The notes under the pieces: generated by a model
Database searches by the model: none
Seen by the model: only the letters and a program-made list of their open reading frames with translations
What the model was told of the DNA's origin: nothing
Source of the DNA: Halobacillus locisalis
Lineage (GTDB): Bacteria; Bacillota; Bacilli; Bacillales; Halobacillaceae
Direction of reading: 5' to 3'
NCBI RefSeq assembly: GCF_013694105.1
Contig: NZ_JACEFG010000005.1
Coordinates: 1 to 64,000, forward strand
DNA: 64,000 nucleotides
Made by a program: the position numbers and the translations under genes
Part shown: piece by piece, positions 16,366-24,954 of the stretch
Numbering within the stretch: position 1 is the stretch's first letter
Layout: each line of letters begins with the position of its first letter

Positions 16366-17796
16366 ATGGGCCAAAGCAATCCAGTGGTTTTTAACTTGAA
16401 CGAGTATATGAATGAAAACCAAAAGGTACAGAACGAGACAGCTAAAACTAAACTACAGTCTTACTCATTTAAAGAAGTAGCAAGCATGGTAAAGGAACAC
16501 TTCCATGAAAAATATAAAGATGATGGCTTTTCCGATGATGAGAAGCAGAAAAGGCAAGAGATTGAACACGAAGCTATGTTAGGAGATTCTCAAGCTGAAA
16601 CCTTCCTCATGAATGAAATAAACGAGTTTGTGCGTGAGGAACAGATTGTAGATGTATCTTATCCCGTATTCTTTGAGTCTCTTACTCACGCAATCTTCCA
16701 TGAGATATACAGATTTGGAGTCTTCTATAAATGGCAAACCTTCCCGAACAGTCCTTCAGCCTTCATTCAAGGTAAGGAAATTTGGTTCAAGGTAGATGGG
16801 GAGCCAGTGAAGCAAGAAGAGGAATTCGAAAGTGATGATTATGTAGATGAGATCATCCGTAACCTTGCTGCTAGTAACAAAGGGCTGAAACTGAACGTGG
16901 ATAATCCTCAAGAAGAAGTTGAAATGAAGGACGGAACAAGGGTCACGATTATTATTAATCCGCGATCCTTAGTTAAAACAATTGTATTCAGACGTTTCAC
17001 TGTCCAAAACTTCTCCTTTGAAAAGCAGGCGTCTCTCGGCACGATTGCACGTGAAGATTTACAGCTATTCAAGTTGTTATCCAGAGCTCAACTCAATACA
17101 GTAGTGGCTGGTAAGGTTGAATCAGGTAAGTCTACATTACTTAAAACGATTTACGGTGAACGTGACCCTAAGAAGGTAGCGATTCTTATAGAGAATAAGC
17201 CGGAATCTTACCTGAAAAGGGACTTTCCCGAAAGACTGGTACATGATTTTTATACTTACGGAACGGATATAAATGATGTCATGCGTATTGCTCTCAGGGT
17301 GGATCATGATTACATCATCGTTCAAGAAGTTAGAGGGTTCGAAGCCGAAGGGGCTATTGGAGGAACGGAAAGAGGCGCTGAAGGTCTCTTGATGACGTAT
17401 CATATCACGAACCCTGAGCAAACACCGATTCAACTTGCACAGCATATTGTCGATGTTTATCCGAACCGAGTATTAAAGAATGAGATCCGTCGTATCGCCA
17501 AGCACTTAGACTTAGGAATGATCATGAAAACGTACAAAGGGAACCAAAAGCGAGTGACAGCTATTTATGAGATTTGCTATTCCTTTGAGGATGATTCAGC
17601 GTGGATCAACTACCTAATGTGGTACAACGAGAAAACGGGCAAATGGGAATACAACGCCAATATTAGTGAGCAACTAAAGAGTCGTTTATACGAAGGTGAC
17701 GAGCACATTCACGATGGTATTCTAAATCATCTGGAAAAGCGTCAAGAACAGTCGTCATTGAGCAGAACACCCATTGAACCCATTTATATCAAGTAG
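16366..17796 (+). CDS. TadA/CpaF-type secretion ATPase
   Basis: The motor ATPase of a type II/IV secretion or Flp pilus system. An N-terminal domain (to about 230) is followed by the ATPase core: Walker A AGKVESGKST (about 245), Asp box region, Walker B DYIIVQEVRG (about 310) and a His box region (EGLLMTYHITNPEQT, about 340). The order CpaE-CpaF-TadB-TadC matches Tad loci. It could power a pilus or, with the coupling ATPase upstream, DNA transfer. Confidence 0.85.
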   Translation: MGQSNPVVFNLNEYMNENQKVQNETAKTKLQSYSFKEVASMVKEHFHEKYKDDGFSDDEKQKRQEIEHEAMLGDSQAETFLMNEINEFVREEQIVDVSYPVFFESLTHAIFHEIYRFGVFYKWQTFPNSPSAFIQGKEIWFKVDGEPVKQEEEFESDDYVDEIIRNLAASNKGLKLNVDNPQEEVEMKDGTRVTIIINPRSLVKTIVFRRFTVQNFSFEKQASLGTIAREDLQLFKLLSRAQLNTVVAGKVESGKSTLLKTIYGERDPKKVAILIENKPESYLKRDFPERLVHDFYTYGTDINDVMRIALRVDHDYIIVQEVRGFEAEGAIGGTERGAEGLLMTYHITNPEQTPIQLAQHIVDVYPNRVLKNEIRRIAKHLDLGMIMKTYKGNQKRVTAIYEICYSFEDDSAWINYLMWYNEKTGKWEYNANISEQLKSRLYEGDEHIHDGILNHLEKRQEQSSLSRTPIEPIYIK

Positions 17797-17810
17797 GAAG
17801 GTGTATAGAA

Positions 17811-18767
17811 ATGTATTGGTTATTAGATGCAGCTGTCGGAATAATCGGCTACACTTCCTTGATCGTAGGAATTTGGATGATCGCAATTCAACCTTTGCTC
17901 ATGGACGATTTCAAAAGACTTAAAAGGCGTTTTAAACGTAGCAGGCAATTAAGGTTGGCGAATAAAGAAGTTACTACCAAAGAAGGCAGGAGTGCCATTG
18001 GGAGACATGTTCGCTATATATTACTTGCACTCAACTACAAAGAAAGTGCAGTAGATATGTTTTTCTTTTCAACTATCACTTTGTTTGGTGTCACCTTTGC
18101 TTTTGTTTACATGAACATCAAAGATGTGGTGATTGCAGGTGGTATTTCTCTGATCATTGCTTGTATTCCGTACATTGTACTTAGGTTTATGGTCATAAGA
18201 AAACGACTGCATGCTTCCCTTGTGTTTCTGAATGAATTCAGTAACTTCATCCAGGTATATCAATCCACTAGGAGAGATATCTACTACACGATTATGAACA
18301 TGGCAAAAGAAACTCAAGACAAGCATTTGAAGCAGTCTTACATGGGGTTGATGTCCTCTATTCAGAAGGATAGAAACCAAGAGGAATTCAAGGAATCAGT
18401 TTACATCTTTGTGTACTCGATCAATAGTTCCTTCGTAAAGCGACTTGGAAAGCTGATTATTAAATCATATTTGGATGGGACGGATATTTCGTCGGGTCTT
18501 AATGACTTAAATAATGACATCAAGAAACGTAAAAAGGATATGGCCACTGAGAAAACTTCAAAGTTAGATGCAATTATGACAGGTTATTTACCTGCAATCC
18601 TATTGCCAGCTTCTCTATTTGGAGCTTGGAAAATATCAGGAGTAGTTGCAATGGATGAAATATTCTTTGATCCTTTGGTTTTCACAGTCTTCACTATTTC
18701 CACTGTCATGACCATCATTTCAGTATTGCTAACAATTATTAACCAAAAGCCCAAAGCCTATATGTAA
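17811..18767 (+). CDS. TadB-like inner-membrane platform protein
   Basis: An N-terminal TM (about 5-25), a pair of central TMs (about 85-130) and C-terminal TMs (about 258-308) flank a cytoplasmic helical domain, the GspF/TadB topology. It begins 14 bases after the TadA-like gene and precedes a second protein of similar topology. It would form the membrane platform on which the ATPase acts. Confidence 0.7.
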   Translation: MYWLLDAAVGIIGYTSLIVGIWMIAIQPLLMDDFKRLKRRFKRSRQLRLANKEVTTKEGRSAIGRHVRYILLALNYKESAVDMFFFSTITLFGVTFAFVYMNIKDVVIAGGISLIIACIPYIVLRFMVIRKRLHASLVFLNEFSNFIQVYQSTRRDIYYTIMNMAKETQDKHLKQSYMGLMSSIQKDRNQEEFKESVYIFVYSINSSFVKRLGKLIIKSYLDGTDISSGLNDLNNDIKKRKKDMATEKTSKLDAIMTGYLPAILLPASLFGAWKISGVVAMDEIFFDPLVFTVFTISTVMTIISVLLTIINQKPKAYM

Positions 18768-18797
18768 GCTTCAGGCATGGGAGAGGAGGTGTGTCTA

Positions 18798-19676
18798 ATG
18801 TCTATATCACTAACGCTAAGTATTATAGGTAAAGTGATTTATGTAGCTATATTCGCTTATGCGGCTTACCTGTCTTACAGCTATTTAAGCTCTAACGAGG
18901 AAAGGCAACTCTTTAGAACTCGATTTAAAAAGCAGTATCAACAGAGGCAGGAACAGGTTAAGAAGCGCCTTAGCTATGGTTCATTAGACCAACGTTTAAA
19001 GAGTGTCGGTATAAGAATGTCGGCAATCAAGTATCAAAGCATTAGGTTCATTACCATTGCACTGCTAACTGGATATTATGTATTGCGTCCATTGGTGGTT
19101 CCAGAGCTTGAATTTCAGTTGCTGAGTGTAGTTCTCATAGGCTTCCTTCTAGTGATGACTGAACCGATGCTAGATTTCTCTTTCATTAGGATCGCTATTT
19201 CTTTTATAGATGCTAAGAAGAGGCGAAAGAAAACGATTGAAATGTTTACTCTTTATTCATTAATAAAGGTAGAACTTACAAGCGATAGTAGCATGGCTCA
19301 AACGAACGTCTATAACTTCCTGAGAGATACTCAGTCGCTATTTGATGATATAAACAGCACCATAACTAGGTTTTTGGCTCAATGGAAGTCAAATCCAGAA
19401 TTAGCGAAAAACGTTTTCTATGAAGATGTTGGAGGGGACGACGCTAAGATACTTGGAGAGATCCTTTATCAAGTTGATAGCATCCCTAAAGAAGAGGGAC
19501 TGAAGGTAATTGATTCAGAGAGTGAAGTATTCTCTCACCAATTCTTCGAAAGAGAAGTCGAGAGCAACATTAAGAAAAGTAAGTTGTTCTATCTGTTTGG
19601 TACAATCACAGTCTTTATGTGGTTAGCTTGGATCGTATTCTTTGTATTCAATATGACTGAAGGATATCTGATGTAA
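18798..19676 (+). CDS. TadC-like inner-membrane platform protein
   Basis: It has TM segments near residues 5-25, 75-92, 98-130 and at the C-terminus (LFGTITVFMWLAWIVFFVF), with a GspF-like cytoplasmic domain. The ATG at 18798 is chosen because GAGAGGAGGTG lies just upstream. It pairs with the preceding TadB-like protein and is followed by the pilin gene. Confidence 0.7.
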   Translation: MSISLTLSIIGKVIYVAIFAYAAYLSYSYLSSNEERQLFRTRFKKQYQQRQEQVKKRLSYGSLDQRLKSVGIRMSAIKYQSIRFITIALLTGYYVLRPLVVPELEFQLLSVVLIGFLLVMTEPMLDFSFIRIAISFIDAKKRRKKTIEMFTLYSLIKVELTSDSSMAQTNVYNFLRDTQSLFDDINSTITRFLAQWKSNPELAKNVFYEDVGGDDAKILGEILYQVDSIPKEEGLKVIDSESEVFSHQFFEREVESNIKKSKLFYLFGTITVFMWLAWIVFFVFNMTEGYLM

Positions 19677-19751
19677 GCCTGTAAACTTGGTATTCATCAT
19701 TGGGAACCAATGATTGATATAAATAAAAACACTTTTAAAGGAGATGGAGAA

Positions 19752-19913
19752 ATGGATAACAAAGTATCGATTCTAATTGCGGTGGTATTCTCGTTGGCGA
19801 TCTTCACTACAGTATTTGCATTAGGACTTGGGCCGACATTAGCGGATAAAGGCTCTGAAATGGACACTAAAATCGAGGGTATTTCCCTAGATGATGCAAC
19901 ACAAGGAAACTAA
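19752..19913 (+). CDS. Small Flp/TadE-type pilin candidate, 53 aa
   Basis: The short polar N-terminus MDNKVS precedes a single hydrophobic helix (about 7-27) and a short acidic tail (KGSEMDTKIEGISLDDATQGN). Size and layout fit Flp-type pilins. The ATG at 19752 follows AAGGAGATGG. A hairpin at 19926-19949 directly after it would give more pilin mRNA than downstream mRNA, as seen in many pilin operons. The processing site is not certain. Confidence 0.6.
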   Translation: MDNKVSILIAVVFSLAIFTTVFALGLGPTLADKGSEMDTKIEGISLDDATQGN

Positions 19914-19925
19914 AAGAAATCTGTA

Positions 19926-19949
19926 CCCCCTTCTTGGACAAGGAGGGGG
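19926..19949 (+). terminator. GC-rich hairpin after the pilin gene
   Basis: CCCCCTTCTT and AAGGAGGGGG form the stem, followed by CTAACTTTT. It is probably a partial terminator or mRNA-stabilising hairpin inside the operon. Confidence 0.6.
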
Positions 19950-19975
19950 CTAACTTTTAAAAAGGGGGAGTAAAA

Positions 19976-20356
19976 ATGAATGAACAAATATCCATTTTGC
20001 TCTTATTACCATTCATTTTATGGTCGTCATTGCAAGGGATTCTCTACTCTAACTACACCATGGTAGATGAAGCTCTAAAGATTGGCATTTATGAAGGGCA
20101 AAAAGAGGCTTCTTTGCAAGGGCGATATGATGTAGAAATCTACGATGATATTAAAGGTTATCTGGTCGATGTCCATAACTTCGACCCTTCTAAAATTGAA
20201 GTAAAAGGTACAGAAAAAATCACCCCAAGAGGAGAGCATATGTCTATCCAGGTGACGATTCCCAGACCAGTAACCTCTGTATTAGGGATTTTTACGCCAC
20301 GGAATGATTCACCAATGATAGTAAAGAAAGAGGTCATGTCTGAATACTTACCATGA
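19976..20356 (+). CDS. TadE-like pseudopilin
   Basis: An N-terminal hydrophobic helix (ISILLLLPFILWSSLQGILYS) with little leader is followed by a strand-rich domain of about 100 residues (ISIQVTIPRPV-type segment near the end). The length and layout match TadE/TadF or DUF4320 minor pilins. It is preceded by AAGGGGGAG and lies directly downstream of the pilin. Confidence 0.6.
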   Translation: MNEQISILLLLPFILWSSLQGILYSNYTMVDEALKIGIYEGQKEASLQGRYDVEIYDDIKGYLVDVHNFDPSKIEVKGTEKITPRGEHMSIQVTIPRPVTSVLGIFTPRNDSPMIVKKEVMSEYLP

Positions 20357-20378
20357 TCTACAGGGAGGAGGATGACAG

Positions 20379-21302
20379 ATGAGCGAAAACGTTCGAGTAA
20401 TATTTCTTGTCGGAGTCATGGTTCTGTTGTTCGTAGCTCAAATTAACACTTCAGCCCATGCACGAAGCCTCAAATATTTAAAGGAAGACTTGGAAGCAGC
20501 TGTCCATGATGCTTCTTTAGCAGTTGATGAAGAACAGTTGAGCAATGGGGTTTTGGTTTTCGATAAAGATAAGGCTTTATCTAACTTTAAAGAGAGCCTT
20601 ACTAAAAATACGGTTTTAACTGACGAAGATTACACTGTGAAGTTGTTTAAGACATTTGATAACACCGATACCACCTTTCCGCATACTTTTACTGATTCAG
20701 CCACTGGATTGACGGAAGAAGTCTTATACCCTACAGTCCTTGTCGTTATTGAAACGGAAACAGGAAAATATTTCGGTGGAAGCGATCAGAAGAAGGTTGA
20801 GCGTGTCGCCTCCTACTCTTACCGCATGAAGGACCCGAACCCTACTGGGAGTATTACTTCATTATCAATGGGCGTAACCCCCTACATAGGAGGGCTCGAG
20901 CAATACGAAAGTGGTTTCTACTGGACGGTTCCGTACACCAAAAATGTTACTTCACAGCATGGAATGAGAGTCCATCCAATAACAGGTGTGACCAAGCAAC
21001 ATACAGGTATTGATATAGCTATGGGAGGAGTGGACAAACAGCCAGTGATATCTGCTAGGAAGGGCACGGTAACTTATGCAGGTCGCCTAGGTAGTTACGG
21101 AAACCTTGTAATTGTGGATCATGGGAAGGGACTTACGACTCGTTACGGTCATTTAAGTAGTATAGCAGTGAAAAAAGGCGAAGAGGTAGACGGTGCTCAG
21201 ATTGTCGGAAGAGTGGGAAGTACAGGCTCCTCAACGGCTCCACACTTGCACTATGAAATAAGAGTTAACGGTGAACCGATTAATCCTTTATCTGCTTATT
21301 AA
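20379..21302 (+). CDS. TadE/F-like pseudopilin fused to an M23 peptidase
   Basis: The N-terminus has a TM helix (VRVIFLVGVMVLLFVAQI) and a minor-pilin-like domain. From about residue 180 there is an M23/LytM domain with QHGMRVHPITG, HTGIDIAMGG and HLHYEIRVNG, holding the zinc and catalytic residues. A pseudopilin carrying a cell-wall hydrolase could cut the wall where the pilus emerges. It ends the 9581-21302 operon; the next gene has its own promoter. Confidence 0.75.
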   Translation: MSENVRVIFLVGVMVLLFVAQINTSAHARSLKYLKEDLEAAVHDASLAVDEEQLSNGVLVFDKDKALSNFKESLTKNTVLTDEDYTVKLFKTFDNTDTTFPHTFTDSATGLTEEVLYPTVLVVIETETGKYFGGSDQKKVERVASYSYRMKDPNPTGSITSLSMGVTPYIGGLEQYESGFYWTVPYTKNVTSQHGMRVHPITGVTKQHTGIDIAMGGVDKQPVISARKGTVTYAGRLGSYGNLVIVDHGKGLTTRYGHLSSIAVKKGEEVDGAQIVGRVGSTGSSTAPHLHYEIRVNGEPINPLSAY

Positions 21303-21351
21303 TTAGGTGTTAATTAAACGAAAAACTGTTCATATTTAACCCTTTACCTAT

Positions 21352-21371
21352 GTTAACTATGGTATAATAGG
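21352..21371 (+). promoter_or_regulatory. Extended -10 promoter with partial palindrome
   Basis: TTAACTATGGTATAATAGGT carries TGG plus TATAAT (21363-21368), an extended -10. The same 19 bases recur at 27696-27715, where they form an inverted repeat TAACTAT...ATAGGTTA. The two transcription units are probably co-regulated. Confidence 0.65.
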
Positions 21372-21416
21372 TGTATAACAGAAAAGGATTAACGAGGTAC
21401 AAGGAAGGACTGATAA

Positions 21417-22706
21417 ATGATGAAAAAGACTTCGGGTGAATTATTTCGAGGTATGAGAAAGAATATTGCAGCATTGTCATTGGTTGTTGCAACAGGAATA
21501 TTTGCATCAGGTACTGTAAATGCAACAACAACTCAGTATTTAGGTGAAGAGGTTCCTGTTTCAAAAGAATGGACGATTACGTTTAACACGGAGATGGATC
21601 TTCAATCAATAAAGGATTCTTTAAGTGTTGAGGGTTTTGAATTGGCTGATTACGAGGTCAGTTATGGAGAAAGAAAAAATGTCGTAGTGCTCAAGCCAAT
21701 TAAGAACTACGAACTAGGTTCGAACGTATCTGTGAGTTTTGATGCAACAAGTTCAACAGGCGTATCAATGAAGGAGGACTACACATTCTCTTTCGATGTG
21801 GTTGAAGATGTTGTTCCTGAATGGGCTGATATGTCTGTATCAGAGTTAGAGCAAACATATGGTGTTTACAAGTTTATGGCCAGATATCCAACATCCGTAG
21901 GACTACTTATTAAAGAATTTAATTGGTACGACGATTACGTCGAAGATGTAGCTTGGTATAAGGAAAGAGGACGCCTTGATGAAATGAAAACACCTGAGCA
22001 ATACATCAATGAAATGTTGGAGGATCATGGCGGTATTACAACTCTTTTCAGCAGTACATCGTATCCGGATAATGAAGTGATTTCTTTTAATGGTAAACCA
22101 TTTCTCGATTCTAAGATATACGACTCTTCTCGGTTAGATGACGATGATTGGGGAGGGCAGTATGGTGTTGAAGGTTATGCGATAGCTGCTCGTGATTACA
22201 TTGCACACCCCCCATCTAATAAGGGAGATTTTCTATTAGATATTAATCGGGATGGTGCAGACTTCGTTATTTACAAAAAAGATGGAGTAAACATTCAAGA
22301 TGGATTATCCCCTAAACGACCTAACCCATACTTAGGCGAATCAGAACAAGGTGAAACATTATATGTAGACGTTAAAGACGTTTTTGGTGCTGTAGGAGAG
22401 GTGGATTTAAAGGACGAACAAGCTACTATCTCTTATCAAGGAAATATATTGGAAATTCAAGATGGTGATCCCCATGCAAAGTTAAATGGAAAAGATGTCC
22501 AATTATCCTACGAACCTCAATTACACCAAGAAGGTTCTTACGAGGAGCGCCTAATGGTTGAATCCAGAGAAGTAGCAGAGCTGTTAGGGCTTCACACACG
22601 CTCGACAATTTATTATTACGCAGGCTTGCCTGACAGAATGAAATTAGAAGTTGCAAATTATGATTTAGGAGCTGATCGAGAGTTCGGGATTGAGTGGAAC
22701 GGTTAA
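21417..22706 (+). CDS. Secreted protein with SbsA-type Ig-like and stalk-like domains
   Basis: A long basic N-terminus with a hydrophobic helix (NIAALSLVVATGIFASGTVNA) is a signal peptide. Residues about 40-135 resemble an SbsA-type Ig-like domain (SKEWTITFNTEMDLQSIKDS). Residues about 300-429 look like a copper-amine-oxidase N-terminal-like stalk domain (VDVKDVFGAVGEVDLKDEQA ... VESREVAELLG). It probably lies at the cell surface, starting a three-gene set with its own promoter downstream of the pilus operon. Its role in cell contact is a guess. Confidence 0.65.
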   Translation: MMKKTSGELFRGMRKNIAALSLVVATGIFASGTVNATTTQYLGEEVPVSKEWTITFNTEMDLQSIKDSLSVEGFELADYEVSYGERKNVVVLKPIKNYELGSNVSVSFDATSSTGVSMKEDYTFSFDVVEDVVPEWADMSVSELEQTYGVYKFMARYPTSVGLLIKEFNWYDDYVEDVAWYKERGRLDEMKTPEQYINEMLEDHGGITTLFSSTSYPDNEVISFNGKPFLDSKIYDSSRLDDDDWGGQYGVEGYAIAARDYIAHPPSNKGDFLLDINRDGADFVIYKKDGVNIQDGLSPKRPNPYLGESEQGETLYVDVKDVFGAVGEVDLKDEQATISYQGNILEIQDGDPHAKLNGKDVQLSYEPQLHQEGSYEERLMVESREVAELLGLHTRSTIYYYAGLPDRMKLEVANYDLGADREFGIEWNG

Positions 22707-22750
22707 GCCAGACTTCTCTTTTCCATCTTTCTTAAAAAGAGGTGGAGTTC

Positions 22751-24916
22751 ATGAAAGCAAAATACAAATACCTTATTGCATCTGTAGCTAGCTTAGTTGT
22801 TGTACTGAGTATTTATGGTTTTACGGTCTTCGGAAATGCCATCCCTCATTTAGCAGGCGATATTAGCGTGGGTGATACCTTTGATGTTGTGGGTGGAGGT
22901 TCAAAAGAAGGAGGGGACTTTTTAGATAATACTTTCGATTATGAAGCGCCTTGGTATGTTGATGTGAACGGGGAGGCGGAAGTCGGTACAATGCTCTTCT
23001 TCCGACCAACAGGTTCAAGTCTAGGAGACATAGCTTATAACAGGGGGCTAACATTCGCACAACCTCAAACTTGGGCGCGTTGGTTTGATACCTTTAATGC
23101 AAATGAAGAATATGCTCTTAATAATTTTAAAGAGTTGAGGAGCACATACTTACAACGAAAAGGTGACCAGGATAGTGAACCCTATAATCTTGGTCATAGT
23201 AGGCAACTAGGATGGATGAGTGGTGCAATTGTAACTCAACTAGAAAGATCATACGACAAGACAATAAAGTATGTAAACGTACAAACAACCCCTTGGGCAA
23301 CTGGTTCTGTTTCTGCTCCTAATAGTGCAACGCAAGGTGAATACTTTAATCTGACATTAGATGGTGAAGAATTTCATCCATATGCTTCAGAGATGAATTT
23401 TGAAATATATATCGATGGTAAGAAGCAAACAACTGAAACTGTTCAGTCATCTAAGGTGACTAATTACACAGTTCCACTACGAATTAATGATACAGGACAA
23501 CATGAAATAAGGGTTTACAGTCACGATGCTGTATATCGTGGAGAGTGGGCTGAGACGAATATTACTATCGAGGCAAGCAAAATTCCACCACCCCCTACAG
23601 ATCCTCCCGATGAGGAGGAATATGGGCCACCTGTTGCTGACTTTGATTATGCACCTAACCTAGTAATTGAAGGAAAAGAAGTTCAGTTTCAAGATGACTC
23701 CCATCACCCTGATGGATTGAGAATTGTTGATTATGATTGGGACATTGATGGAGCATCACGTTCAGGACGATCACCTACATACACGAAGGGAACTCATGGA
23801 CTGATTTCAGCTACATTAACTGTCACAGATGAAAAGGGCAGTACAGATAGTACAACGCAATTGATTCCTGTTTATTCAGAACCAACAGCGATCATTGACA
23901 CGTACATCTACGATAAAACGGGTGATGACACACACCTTATTGATGACAATAACAATATTATTAATGTTATCAAAACTAATATTGTTAGAGCTGGTGACCC
24001 TTTAATTGTTGATGGTCGGGAATCTTACGATCGAACTGGTGAGGAATTAGACTTTGACTGGACGTTCAATGGTGCGTCTGAAACCTTCTCCCAAACCGAT
24101 AAATGGGGAGATGTTTATTATGACCAGACAGGAAGCTTCAACATCTTTTTAGATGTAACTAACTCTGTGGGACTATCAGACACAGACTCGACAGAGGTAA
24201 TCGTTACAGATCCAGTTTCCTATATTGACTTTAAGGTAGGCGGTCATTTAAAGGAGAATCGAAAGGTGACGCTAACGGACTTAACCAACTCTCCTGAAAG
24301 GTATCCAACTGATTGGGATAAGTCTTATTACGAAATCAAACCTCTGGATGGTCAATCAGAAAGTAGGATCAATCATGTTTCGTCTCTTGGAGAGCCAGAC
24401 AATGAGCTTTTATTTGAAGATGATGGCGACTATGCCATTACGCTTTATATTGAGAACGAATCGGGGTGGACAGGTCAATTAACTAAAGAGATTACAATTG
24501 CGGAGGATGAGAAGCCAGTCGCTAATTTTGGTACATCTGAGGTCATATATCGTGATTCTGATAATAGCAACATAGCGACCATTACGATAAGAGATAACAG
24601 TCGTTCTGACGATGATGACATCATTCAGGAGCGAATCTGGCAGTACCGTTACGACACGCTTAATCAATATGGTACAAGTGGTGATTTTGATTCCGAAGAA
24701 TGGACTACACTTAGTGATACCAATGAGGAATTGATTGAATTAGAGGTTGAAGACGTGGGCTATTACGAACTACGAGTGAAGGTGAAAGAACAATTTGGTC
24801 AACCTACAATAGAACAATTTGTAACCGACGATGATTACCGTACTAACACATCGGAATTAAGGGTTGTGACCGTAGATAATCATGCTCCTGTTATGGAATG
24901 GGCTGTACCTAACTAA
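22751..24916 (+). CDS. Large secreted protein with PKD-like domains
   Basis: After a signal/anchor segment (about 3-25) comes an N-terminal domain, a Pro-rich hinge (PPPPTDPPDEEE, near 285) and PKD-like domains (PVADFDYAPNLVIEGKEVQF ... VDYDWDIDGASRS; YDRTGEELDFDWTFNGA; PVANFGTSEV). No LPXTG motif is seen. PKD domains are usually surface binding modules. The ATG at 22751 has AGAGGTGG upstream. Confidence 0.65.
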   Translation: MKAKYKYLIASVASLVVVLSIYGFTVFGNAIPHLAGDISVGDTFDVVGGGSKEGGDFLDNTFDYEAPWYVDVNGEAEVGTMLFFRPTGSSLGDIAYNRGLTFAQPQTWARWFDTFNANEEYALNNFKELRSTYLQRKGDQDSEPYNLGHSRQLGWMSGAIVTQLERSYDKTIKYVNVQTTPWATGSVSAPNSATQGEYFNLTLDGEEFHPYASEMNFEIYIDGKKQTTETVQSSKVTNYTVPLRINDTGQHEIRVYSHDAVYRGEWAETNITIEASKIPPPPTDPPDEEEYGPPVADFDYAPNLVIEGKEVQFQDDSHHPDGLRIVDYDWDIDGASRSGRSPTYTKGTHGLISATLTVTDEKGSTDSTTQLIPVYSEPTAIIDTYIYDKTGDDTHLIDDNNNIINVIKTNIVRAGDPLIVDGRESYDRTGEELDFDWTFNGASETFSQTDKWGDVYYDQTGSFNIFLDVTNSVGLSDTDSTEVIVTDPVSYIDFKVGGHLKENRKVTLTDLTNSPERYPTDWDKSYYEIKPLDGQSESRINHVSSLGEPDNELLFEDDGDYAITLYIENESGWTGQLTKEITIAEDEKPVANFGTSEVIYRDSDNSNIATITIRDNSRSDDDDIIQERIWQYRYDTLNQYGTSGDFDSEEWTTLSDTNEELIELEVEDVGYYELRVKVKEQFGQPTIEQFVTDDDYRTNTSELRVVTVDNHAPVMEWAVPN

Positions 24917-24954
24917 GAACGGAATTTCACCTGAAAGGGGGTGAGAATGGATAA

